Positions 16,274 through 23,381 of a DNA stretch of 37,393 nt are shown piece after piece; the first letter of the stretch is position 1, and every line of letters starts with the position of its first letter. The translations under genes and the position numbers were made by a program. The stretch spans positions 1 through 37,393 of the forward strand of contig JAIEOV010000111.1 of NCBI GenBank assembly GCA_019750135.1, read 5' to 3'. Under the pieces are notes generated by a model. That model was not told where the DNA came from. It did not search any database and was given only the letters and a program-made list of their open reading frames with translations. The DNA comes from Reyranella sp. Its GTDB lineage: Bacteria; Pseudomonadota; Alphaproteobacteria; Reyranellales; Reyranellaceae.

Positions 16274-17460
16274 GTGACGTTGCGGCGTTGAAGAAGAGGG
16301 CCTGTGCGGCGATCGACGCGGCCTCGGCGAGCCTGTTCGACATCAGTGCAAAGATGCATGCCGAGACCGAGCTCGCCTTCGAGGAGGTGAAGGCGCAGGC
16401 TTGGCAGTGCGCGGTGCTGCGCCAGGCGGGACTGGCGGTCGAAGAGGGACTGGGCTCGCTGAAGACCGCCTTTCGTGCCACCGCGGCCTCGAACCGTCCG
16501 GGACCGCGCATCGCCTTCCTCTGCGAGTACGACGGGCTGCCGGTCTACGGCCAGAGCTGCGGCCACAATGTCGTGGCGGCGGCGGGCGTGGGCGCGGCGA
16601 TCGGGCTCAAGAGCGTGATCGACGAGCTCGGCGGGACCGCCATCGCGCTCGGCACGCCGGGCGAGGAAGGCGGCGGCGGCAAGAACATCCTGCACCGCGA
16701 AGGCTTCTTCGCCGGCATCGACGCGATGATGCTGGTCTATCCCGGCATGGACAACATCGCCCATTCCCGCACGGTCGGCGCGACCAGGGTGCAGGTTGCC
16801 TATTTCGGCAAGGCCGCCCACGCCGCGGCGCGTCCGGAACTCGGCATCAATGCGCTGGACGCGCTGCTGCAGGCCTTCAACGGCATCAGCGCGCTGCGCC
16901 AGCAGCTGCCATCGGACGTGCGGGTCCATTGGATCATCACCAAGGGCGGGACGCTGCCGCAGGTCATTCCCGATCACACCACGGCGCTGATCACGGTGCG
17001 CGCCAACAACGCCGACACACTGAAAGCCGTCATCCCACGCATCGATGCCTGCCTCACCGGCGCGGCCGAGATGACCGGCGCCCGCCTGGAGCGCACCTGG
17101 CGCGACACGCCGGGCCGCGAGCTGTTGAGCAATGCCGCGCTGGCCAAAAGCTTTGACGGCAACCTCGTCGCCCTCGGCCGGCCGACCCGGCCGCGCGACG
17201 AGCTGTCGGGCGCCTGGTCGGGCGACACCGGCAACGTCAGCTGGTTCGTGCCGACCATCCAGCCTCAAATGGCCATGACCGCGCGCGATGTGCCGCCGCA
17301 CAGCCACGAATTCCACGCCGCCTCGATCGGCCCGGCCGCCGAGGCCTGCATCCTCGACTCGGCCAAGGCGATGGCGATGTCGGCAATCGACCTTGCGGCC
17401 GATCCGGCCTTGCTGGCCACCGTCCGCCGGGAATTCACTGCGGCCGGCGGCCAGCCTTGA
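16270..17460 (+). CDS. M20-family metallo-amidohydrolase (AbgB-like)
   Basis: This 396-residue enzyme of the M20/peptidase-D family is mostly related to aminobenzoyl-glutamate or N-acyl amino-acid hydrolases. Metal-site motifs are S-C-G-H-N near residues 97-101, G-E-E-G-G-G-G near residues 132-138, and a late P-H-S-H-E-F-H. The lid-domain histidine is in A-A-H-A-A-A-R-P. It would cleave a linear amide in the cytosol. GTG at 16270 overlaps the preceding stop (GTGA), and the start gives the normal family N-terminus. In this operon it is the natural second step after the PuuE-like enzymes. Confidence 0.88.
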   Translation: MSDVAALKKRACAAIDAASASLFDISAKMHAETELAFEEVKAQAWQCAVLRQAGLAVEEGLGSLKTAFRATAASNRPGPRIAFLCEYDGLPVYGQSCGHNVVAAAGVGAAIGLKSVIDELGGTAIALGTPGEEGGGGKNILHREGFFAGIDAMMLVYPGMDNIAHSRTVGATRVQVAYFGKAAHAAARPELGINALDALLQAFNGISALRQQLPSDVRVHWIITKGGTLPQVIPDHTTALITVRANNADTLKAVIPRIDACLTGAAEMTGARLERTWRDTPGRELLSNAALAKSFDGNLVALGRPTRPRDELSGAWSGDTGNVSWFVPTIQPQMAMTARDVPPHSHEFHAASIGPAAEACILDSAKAMAMSAIDLAADPALLATVRREFTAAGGQP

Positions 17461-17491
17461 CCGCCAATCAAAGAATTCGAAGGAGCGTCGC

Positions 17492-18499
17492 GTGAGCAGC
17501 ACCAACCGGCCGAAGGTGGCCTTCATCGGCACCGGCGGCACCATGTCCTCGCTCGGCATCCATCCGCTCGAGCTGCAGGACTACGGCATCCACGACAACC
17601 GCATGCATGCCAGCGCCATCGTCGAGCGTTTCCCAGTGGTTAACGAGGTCGCCGAGGTGATCCCGGTCGATTTCCGCAACGTGATCAGTCCCGAAATCTA
17701 CTTTCCCGAATGGCGCGACCTTGCCGTCCTCTGCCACCGCCTGGTGGCCGAACATCCCGACCTCGCCGGCATCGTGATCGGCCACGGCACGGCGACGCTG
17801 GAAGAGACCGCGTGGGTGCTGAACCTGGTGCTCAAGGTTGATGTGCCGGTGGTCGTGATCGGCGCGCAGCGGCCGGCGTCCGGCCTGTCGACCGATGCCG
17901 CGATCAATCTCGTGAACGGCGTGCGCACGGCGGCCGATCCGGCGAGCCGCGGCCGCGGCGTGCTGGTGTTGCTGAACGACGAGATCCAGGCGGCGCGCGA
18001 GGTCACCAAGACCTCGAACTGGCGCATGCAGACCTTCCGCACACCCGACTTCGGCGTGCTGGGCCATGCCGACGCCGATCGCATCGCCTTCTATCGCAAG
18101 CCCGAGCGGCGACACATGCCGGACACCGAGTTCGACATCGCGGGTCTCGACAGCCTGCCGCGCGTCGACATCGCCTATGCCTATGCCGGCTCGGACGGCA
18201 GCGCGATGCGCGCTTTCATTGCGGCCGGCGCCAAGGGCCTGGTGTCGGCGGGCTTCGCGCCGGGCATGGCGCCCGCCGCCGATCTCGCGGCGATGGCCGA
18301 GGCGGTGCGCCAGGGCATCGTCGTGGTGCAGAGCTCGCGCGCCGGGTCGGGCCGCATCTATCGCAGCAAGAAGCTTGCAGAGGCCGGCGTGCTGGCCGCC
18401 GACAACCTCAATCCACAGAAGGCGCGGCTGCTGCTGGCGCTGGCCCTCACCCGCACCTCGGATCCCGTGGAGGTCGCGCGCATATTCGCGACCTATTGA
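17492..18499 (+). CDS. Asparaginase-fold amidohydrolase with altered substrate site
   Basis: This 335-residue protein of the asparaginase/glutaminase fold starts at a GTG after GGAGC. The first nucleophile motif G-T-G-G-T is present (Thr17), and the second block reads H-G-T-A-T-L-E-E-T-A. The threonine is kept (Thr100), but the aspartate that binds the alpha-amino group in true asparaginases (the H-G-T-D motif) is Ala101. The lysine block E-V-T-K-T is conserved. It should therefore be an amidohydrolase for something other than free asparagine. It is the last gene of the operon; its end overlaps the opposite-strand gene by seven bases. Confidence 0.85.
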   Translation: MSSTNRPKVAFIGTGGTMSSLGIHPLELQDYGIHDNRMHASAIVERFPVVNEVAEVIPVDFRNVISPEIYFPEWRDLAVLCHRLVAEHPDLAGIVIGHGTATLEETAWVLNLVLKVDVPVVVIGAQRPASGLSTDAAINLVNGVRTAADPASRGRGVLVLLNDEIQAAREVTKTSNWRMQTFRTPDFGVLGHADADRIAFYRKPERRHMPDTEFDIAGLDSLPRVDIAYAYAGSDGSAMRAFIAAGAKGLVSAGFAPGMAPAADLAAMAEAVRQGIVVVQSSRAGSGRIYRSKKLAEAGVLAADNLNPQKARLLLALALTRTSDPVEVARIFATY

Positions 18500-19212
18500 G
18501 ATTTGGTGGCCCGCCGCTCCACGGCGTAGTTGCCGTCGCTATTTCGCTCGACCTTGATCTCCTTCCGCCCCTCGGGGTGGAGGGTGAGCGCCTGCAGGAT
18601 CGGTTTGGCACCCTCCTCGGCCGACGGCCGGACCTCGACCGTCATGTCCAGGCCGGCCGGCAGGCGCGTCAGGCTGACATGCGGCGACAGGGCCGAAATG
18701 ACCTCAGCGATGGTGTCCGCCGCGAAGCCACGCTTCTTCAGCGCGCTGCCGATCGTCTCGCCCTTGCCGAGCTGCACCGAAATCTCCTGCGCCCCGGCCG
18801 TCGTCGCACTGGCTGTGTCGACAGGCGGCGTGCTGGAAGGCGCGCGAGCGGCAACGGACGGATCGAACGGCGCCACCCGCTCCATCAGCGATTCCCGACT
18901 CCAGGGCGGCTCGGCGACGGCGGCATCGACCGCGCGATCTGCCAATTTGCCATACAGATCCTCGGGCACCGGTGGCGCGACCGGTGCCGCCGCGGTCACA
19001 GGCGGTGCGGCGGCCGCGATCACCGCGGGTGCAGTTGCCGGCTTGTCGGCCCACCGCCAGGCTGCCCAGCCGACGGCCACGGCAAGCGCAAGACCGACGC
19101 CCAGCATGACCAACGTGCGACCCGCGCGGCCGGGCTTCGCCGGTGGGCGGATCTGCACGAAGGTTGGCGGTCGCGGCGGTCCATCGAAGTCGCAGGGGAA
19201 TGCGTCAGCCAT
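18493..19212 (-). CDS. Membrane-anchored OapA/LysM-like protein (M23 N-terminal region without peptidase)
   Basis: This 239-residue protein has a short cytoplasmic N-terminus, one membrane span (residues 33-50), and a long Ala/Pro-rich linker (about 57-82). A domain at residues 145-195 (L-G-K-G-E-T-I-G-S-A-L then L-P-A-G-L-D-M) resembles the OapA/LysM-like N-terminal domain of M23 (LytM) endopeptidases. The final part (K-E-I-K-V-E-R then D-G-N-Y-A-V-E) matches the segment that normally leads into the M23 catalytic domain, which is absent. I chose the ATG at 19212, after AGAGGAA; the longer frame runs into the divergent gene. A role in cell-wall binding is inference. Confidence 0.75.
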   Translation of the reverse strand: MADAFPCDFDGPPRPPTFVQIRPPAKPGRAGRTLVMLGVGLALAVAVGWAAWRWADKPATAPAVIAAAAPPVTAAAPVAPPVPEDLYGKLADRAVDAAVAEPPWSRESLMERVAPFDPSVAARAPSSTPPVDTASATTAGAQEISVQLGKGETIGSALKKRGFAADTIAEVISALSPHVSLTRLPAGLDMTVEVRPSAEEGAKPILQALTLHPEGRKEIKVERNSDGNYAVERRATKSQ

Positions 19213-19291
19213 TCTTGATTCCTCTAGCCCTCGAAACGCGCCGTCGACAAGTCCTTCCGCCGCAAGCCGGGGCGTGCAAAATAGCGCATTC

Positions 19292-19774
19292 ATGTGGCGC
19301 CTCGTGTTTCTCATCTGTTTGTGGTCGTTTGCCGCCGTCGCGCAGAGTGACGACGACACGAACATCAAGCCGCCGGCAAAGCCGAGGTTTCAGGTCGTCG
19401 ACGGCAATACCGTACGGTTCGCCTCTCAGGTCGTGCGCCTGTTCGCGATCGAGGCGCCGGCGAAGGGACAGACCTGCGACGACGGCCAGTGGCAGCCCGC
19501 ACCGCTCGCCAAGAAGGCGCTCGAGGAGTTCATTGCGGGCCGTCCGGTGACCTGCAAGCAGGTCGATATCGAGAGCCGAGGCAGTCGTCCGGTGGCGCAG
19601 TGCTTTGCCGGCGAGGATGATCTGCAGGCGATGATGGTCGCGGCGGGGTGGGCGTGGGCCTTCGGCCCATATCGCGATCGCTATGCCCCGGAAGAGCGCG
19701 AGGCGATGTTGCGCAAAGCCGGCGTGCACGGCCATCGCTGTGTTCCGCCGTCGGAAGGACGAGTGCAGAAGTAG
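19292..19774 (+). CDS. Secreted thermonuclease-fold (SNase-like) protein, probably inactive
   Basis: This 160-residue protein has a signal peptide (M-W-R-L-V-F-L-I-C-L then A-V-A-Q near residue 18). The SNase-like core is recognisable: D-G-N-T at residues 37-40, V-R-L at 48-50, I-E-A-P-A-K-G-Q-T-C at 53-62, and a later S-R-P-V-A-Q-C-F. Compared with staphylococcal nuclease, Asp21 becomes Asn39 and the general-base Glu43 becomes Ala57, while the first arginine (Arg49) is kept. It may be a binding protein rather than a nuclease. It is divergent from the OapA-like gene and followed after nine bases by a DUF6152-type gene. Confidence 0.78.
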   Translation: MWRLVFLICLWSFAAVAQSDDDTNIKPPAKPRFQVVDGNTVRFASQVVRLFAIEAPAKGQTCDDGQWQPAPLAKKALEEFIAGRPVTCKQVDIESRGSRPVAQCFAGEDDLQAMMVAAGWAWAFGPYRDRYAPEEREAMLRKAGVHGHRCVPPSEGRVQK

Positions 19775-19783
19775 GAGGACCTG

Positions 19784-20179
19784 ATGCGCATTCAATTGAA
19801 CCGCCGTCGCACCCTGCTGCTCGGCGCCGTTGGCGCCACCGTGGCCACGAGCCTGCCAACGCTCGCCCATCACGGCTGGAACTGGGCCGAGGACGAGCAG
19901 AGCGAGCTCAAGGGCACGGTCAAATCGGTATCGATGGTGCCGCCGCATCCGTCGCTGCAGGTCACGGCGGCCGACGGCAAGCAGTGGCTGATCGATCTCG
20001 CCAATCCCAACCAGACCGAGCGCGCGGGCTTCACGGCGGCGTCGGCCAAAGCGGGCGACGCCATCGTCGTGCTGGGCAACCGCTCCAAGGACAAAAGCCA
20101 GCTCTGGATGAAGGCGGTGCGCATCACCGTCGCCGGCAAGACCTACGATCTCTATCCCGAGCGCATCAAGACGAACTGA
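19784..20179 (+). CDS. DUF6152-type exported protein
   Basis: This 131-residue exported protein opens with N-R-R-R-T-L-L-L-G-A, a twin-arginine-like signal, with cleavage probably before H-H-G-W near residue 30. The mature part is a small beta-rich domain (G-T-V-K-S-V, W-L-I-D-L-A-N-P, G-D-A-I-V-V-L-G) as in DUF6152 proteins; H-H-G-W right after the signal suggests metal binding. The function is unknown. A GGAGGA site precedes the ATG, and the stop overlaps the next start (TGATG), so the two are co-expressed, a pairing I recall for DUF6152 with DUF6644. Confidence 0.8.
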   Translation: MRIQLNRRRTLLLGAVGATVATSLPTLAHHGWNWAEDEQSELKGTVKSVSMVPPHPSLQVTAADGKQWLIDLANPNQTERAGFTAASAKAGDAIVVLGNRSKDKSQLWMKAVRITVAGKTYDLYPERIKTN

Positions 20180-20649
20180 TGACGCTCGTCGACTGGATCG
20201 GCGCCTGGCCGGGCGCCGTCCTGCTGCAGCGCTCGGGCACGGCCTATCTGTTCGTCAATGCCGCGCACATCGCGAGCATCGGACTGCTGATCGGCGGCAT
20301 CCTGCCGCTCGACCTGCGGCTGGCGGGGCTGCTGCGCGGCGCATCGCTGGCGGCGATCGGTCCGTTCCTGTCGCGTAGCGCCGCCATCGGCTTGGCACTC
20401 GCGATCGTGACCGGCCTCTGGCTGTTCTCGGTGAAGCCGCGCGAATACCTCGAGAACAGCGCGTTTCTGTGGAAGATGGCGCTGCTGGCCTTGGCGCTGA
20501 TCAACGTTGCCGGGCAGCACCGCAACCGGCACTTTCACCTCGCCCTCGATGGCGGGCCAATCCACCCGAGCGTCCGCCTCGTCGCCGGCTGCTCGGCTGT
20601 CCTCTGGCTCGCCGTGCTGGTTGCCGGCCGTTGGGTCGGCTTCCTTTAG
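20179..20649 (+). CDS. Four-helix membrane protein (DUF6644-like)
   Basis: This 156-residue integral membrane protein has about four spans: A-Y-L-F-V-N-A-A-H-I-A-S-I-G-L-L, the A-I-G-L-A-L-A-I-V-T-G-L stretch, L-W-K-M-A-L-L-A-L-A, and a last hydrophobic helix. Conserved histidines inside or next to spans (N-A-A-H-I, G-Q-H-R-N-R-H-F-H) hint at haem or metal handling, which is inference. It is translationally coupled to the exported DUF6152 protein and ends one base before the convergent Bug-family gene. Confidence 0.78.
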   Translation: MTLVDWIGAWPGAVLLQRSGTAYLFVNAAHIASIGLLIGGILPLDLRLAGLLRGASLAAIGPFLSRSAAIGLALAIVTGLWLFSVKPREYLENSAFLWKMALLALALINVAGQHRNRHFHLALDGGPIHPSVRLVAGCSAVLWLAVLVAGRWVGFL

Positions 20650-20650
20650 A

Positions 20651-21631
20651 TCAGGTGCCCGGCTTGGTTCCCGTGGCCTTCACCACTTCGGCCCAGGTCG
20701 CCATGTCCTTGGCCATGAAATCGGCGAATTCGGCCGGCGTCATCGGCGCCGCCAGGGTCGCGCGCTCGTCGAACTGGCGCAGCACCGCGGGATCGCGCAT
20801 CAGCGCGACGAGGTCGGCATTCACCTTGTTGACGATCTCGTCCGGCGTTTTGGCCGGCGCCACCAGGCCGGACCAGCCGGCCGAATCGTAGCCAGGCACC
20901 GTGTCGCCGATTGGCGGGACGTTGTCGAGCAACGGCGCGCGCTTGGCCGTCGTCACGCCCAGTGCCTTGATGCGGCCATCGCGGATGGCGCCCAGCGACG
21001 AGGCGGTGCTGTCCATCATCAGCTTCACGTGACCGCCCAGCAGGTCGGCCATCGCTGGTCCGGACCCCTTGTAGGGGATGTGCACGATGTCGAGCTTCGC
21101 CTGCAGCTTGAACAGCTCCATGCTGAGATGCTGCGCCGTGCCGGGACCGGCCGAGGCGTAGGAATGCTTGCCCGGTTCCTTGCGCGCGAGCTCGATCAGC
21201 TCGGCCACCGTGCTGGCGGGGAAGCTGGGATGGGCCACGATCACCAGCGGGCCGCGGATGATGTTGGTGACCGGCTTGAAGTCGACCAGCGGCTTGTAGG
21301 GCAGGTCGGCATAGAGACTGGGATTGACGCCGAACGTGCCCGAGGTGGCGATCAGGAAGGTGTAGCCGTCGGGCGCCGCCGCCTTGCCGGCCTCGACGCC
21401 GGGGATGCCGCCGCCGCCGCCCTTGTTCTCGACCACGACCTGCTGCTTCCAGACGTCGGTCAGCTTCTCGGCCATCAGGCGCGCGAAGATGTCCGCCGCC
21501 TGGCCGGGCGGGAACGGCACGATGAAGCGCACAGGCTTGGACGGCCATGGCGCCTGCGCGCGCGCCCCAGTTGCGATGAAGGGCGCGGCCACGCCCAGCG
21601 CCACGGCGTGGCGACGCGTCATGAGCTTCAT
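20651..21631 (-). CDS. Tripartite tricarboxylate transporter substrate-binding protein (Bug/TctC)
   Basis: This 326-residue periplasmic binding protein has a signal containing T-R-R-H and A-T-G-A-R-A-Q, with cleavage near residue 24. Bug-family landmarks are W-P-S-K-P-V-R-F-I-V-P-F-P-P-G, N-K-G-G-G-G-G-I-P-G, A-P-D-G-Y-T-F, and H-I-P-Y-K-G-S-G-P-A. Such proteins bind carboxylates for TctAB permeases, but no TctA/TctB genes are in the window, so it is an orphan receptor as is common in proteobacteria. The ATG at 21631 follows GGAGGAA. It may be co-transcribed with the upstream crotonase-fold gene, 31 bases away. Confidence 0.9.
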   Translation of the reverse strand: MKLMTRRHAVALGVAAPFIATGARAQAPWPSKPVRFIVPFPPGQAADIFARLMAEKLTDVWKQQVVVENKGGGGGIPGVEAGKAAAPDGYTFLIATSGTFGVNPSLYADLPYKPLVDFKPVTNIIRGPLVIVAHPSFPASTVAELIELARKEPGKHSYASAGPGTAQHLSMELFKLQAKLDIVHIPYKGSGPAMADLLGGHVKLMMDSTASSLGAIRDGRIKALGVTTAKRAPLLDNVPPIGDTVPGYDSAGWSGLVAPAKTPDEIVNKVNADLVALMRDPAVLRQFDERATLAAPMTPAEFADFMAKDMATWAEVVKATGTKPGT

Positions 21632-21662
21632 TGTTCCTCCCGAGGTCTTCTTGGGAGAGACG

Positions 21663-22415
21663 CTAGCACGTCTGGCGCGACACGAAACGCTGCGCACCGG
21701 ACTGGAAGTCCCGCTGGAAAGCCGCCGCGCTGCCGGCGATCTCGCGGCGGATCGCCTCGTCCTCGGGGAAGTCCCATTGGCTGACCAGCGACCCGCGATC
21801 CGACAGCATCGCGGTCTGCGGCAGCGACGCCAGCTCGAGCGCCAAGCGCTCGGCCTCGCGGCGCGCCTCGCCCTTGGGCACCAGGCGGTTGGCCAACCCG
21901 ATGGCGTAGGCCTCGCGCGCATCGACGGCGCGGCCGGTCAGCATCATGTCGAGCGCACGGCTTTGCCCGATCAGGCGCGGCAGGCGCACCGTGCAGCCGT
22001 TGGGCATCGGCCCGCCATAGCGCCGGCAGAACACGCCGAACACCGCCGTCTCGTCGGCGACCCGGAGATCGCACCACACCGCCAGCGCCAGGCCCGCCGC
22101 GACGGCGTGGCCTTCGACCGCTGCGATGACCGGCTTGTTCAGCAGGCGCCGCGTCACGCCCTTGTCCTCGCCGGCCCAGCAGAAGCCCAGCGCCTCGCCG
22201 CTCGCCAGCTCCTTCAGGTCCGCGCCGGCGCAGAAGCTGCCGTTGGCGCCGGTGAGCACGGCGACCTTCGCCGTCTCGTCGGCCTCGAACGCCATGAAGG
22301 CGTCGTGCAGCGCCTTCACCGTCGCCACCCGGCAGGCGTTGCGCGCCTCGGGGCGATTGATGATCACCGTGGTCACCGGGCCCGAGCGTTCGACCAGGAC
22401 TTCATCGCGTGCCAT
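21663..22415 (-). CDS. Crotonase-fold enzyme lacking the hydratase glutamates
   Basis: This 250-residue member of the enoyl-CoA hydratase/isomerase superfamily keeps the CoA and oxyanion-hole regions: F-C-A-G-A-D-L near residues 61-67 and A-A-V-E-G-H-A-V-A-A-G-L-A near residues 98-110. The two hydratase glutamates are not there. The first is Cys130 (F-G-V-F-C-R-R), and the second aligns with Asp155 (A-L-D-M-M-L-T-G). It is therefore probably an isomerase, hydrolase or other acyl-CoA enzyme rather than a true hydratase. A GAGGAA ribosome site precedes the ATG. It is divergent from the pirin gene across 42 bases. Confidence 0.85.
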   Translation of the reverse strand: MARDEVLVERSGPVTTVIINRPEARNACRVATVKALHDAFMAFEADETAKVAVLTGANGSFCAGADLKELASGEALGFCWAGEDKGVTRRLLNKPVIAAVEGHAVAAGLALAVWCDLRVADETAVFGVFCRRYGGPMPNGCTVRLPRLIGQSRALDMMLTGRAVDAREAYAIGLANRLVPKGEARREAERLALELASLPQTAMLSDRGSLVSQWDFPEDEAIRREIAGSAAAFQRDFQSGAQRFVSRQTC

Positions 22416-22457
22416 TGTCAGTTCCTCGCAAGATCGTTCCGCCGGACCTTACACGCA

Positions 22458-23294
22458 ATGAAGCGCCGCCTTGAAACCCGCCTGCCCGCCCAGCGCGTCG
22501 TCGACGAAAGCGACATGCTGCTGCATCGCGCCCTGCCCGCGCCCGGCCGGCCCTCGGTCGGGCCGTTCGTCTTCGTCGATCACTATCGCAGCACCAGCCG
22601 GCGCGGCATCGGCGACAAGCCGCATCCGCATGCCGGCATCGAGGTGCTGAGCTACCTGCTCGAGGGCGGTGTCGAGCATCGCGACAGCATGGGCTTTCGC
22701 GATCGCCTGGGCCCCGGCGACGCGCAGTGGATCCGCGCCGGCCGCGGCATCCTGCACGCCGAGCAACCCGACGGCGGCCGCCACGGCCTGCAGCTGTGGA
22801 CCAGCCTGCCGCCGGCGCAGAAGTTCGCCGAACCGACCTATAAGTCGTGGCGCGCCAGCGACATTCCGGAAATCCACCGAGACGGCGCCAGGGTGCGCGT
22901 CATCGCCGGGTCGATCGAGGGCGAGACCGGGCCGATGGTGCTCGCCACGCCGACGGTGTTCGCGCACGTTGCCCTCGACGCGGGGGCAACGACGCCACTC
23001 GCCGTCGACGAAGGCCATGAACTCGCGCTCTACGTGCTCGAGGGCGCGATCACTGCCGAAGGTACCGCGCCGCTCACCACCGGCGAACTCGCGGTGCTGA
23101 CGCCGGGATCGACCGTCGTGCTGGCCGCGACCGGCGAGCAGCCGGCCACGGTGGCGCTGATCGGCGGCCAACCGGCGGAAGGACCGATCTTGTTCGCCGG
23201 CCCGTTCGTGATGGACACGCCGGAGCGCCTGATGCGGGCCCGCGACGACTATCTTGCCGGCCGCATGGGCCGCCTCGAGGGCGTGCCGTTCTAA
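22458..23294 (+). CDS. Pirin-family bicupin protein
   Basis: This 278-residue protein has the N-terminal cupin with all four metal ligands: H-P-H (His56, His58) and H-A-E (His100, Glu102). It also has the pirin consensus V-E-H-R-D-S-M-G and L-G-P-G-D-A-Q-W. The C-terminal pirin domain is present (F-A-G-P-F-V-M-D-T near residue 250). Bacterial pirins are iron-binding quercetinase-like dioxygenases or redox-sensitive regulators; which applies here is unknown. The start is the ATG after the short divergent gap, without a strong ribosome site. The gene ends against a hairpin that faces the convergent OmpA gene. Confidence 0.9.
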   Translation: MKRRLETRLPAQRVVDESDMLLHRALPAPGRPSVGPFVFVDHYRSTSRRGIGDKPHPHAGIEVLSYLLEGGVEHRDSMGFRDRLGPGDAQWIRAGRGILHAEQPDGGRHGLQLWTSLPPAQKFAEPTYKSWRASDIPEIHRDGARVRVIAGSIEGETGPMVLATPTVFAHVALDAGATTPLAVDEGHELALYVLEGAITAEGTAPLTTGELAVLTPGSTVVLAATGEQPATVALIGGQPAEGPILFAGPFVMDTPERLMRARDDYLAGRMGRLEGVPF

Positions 23295-23323
23295 GGGAGC
23301 GCGGGCCTCCGGCCCGTGCTCCC
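23295..23323. terminator. Hairpin between convergent pirin and OmpA genes
   Basis: A 13-bp stem (23295-23307 with 23311-23323, one position a G-T/G-U pair) has a three-base loop and begins right after the pirin stop. It is followed by CAAAAGG rather than a T-run on the plus strand, so it is not a textbook terminator. Its core GGAGCGCGG resembles the repeats at 2758 and 4481, making it a shorter relative of that hairpin family. Confidence 0.55.
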
Positions 23324-23331
23324 AAAAGGAA

Positions 23332-23355
23332 ACGGCCGGGTGTTACCCCGGCCGT
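23332..23355 (-). terminator. Rho-independent terminator of the OmpA gene
   Basis: Read on the minus strand, a 9-bp stem ACGGCCGGG/CCCGGCCGT with a 6-base loop is followed by TTTCCTTTT, 27 bases after the OmpA stop codon. A GC-rich stem plus T-rich tail at the end of a highly expressed envelope gene is a good intrinsic terminator. Confidence 0.75.
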
Positions 23356-23381
23356 CCCTGAAATCCGAAGCTTCGGATCGC

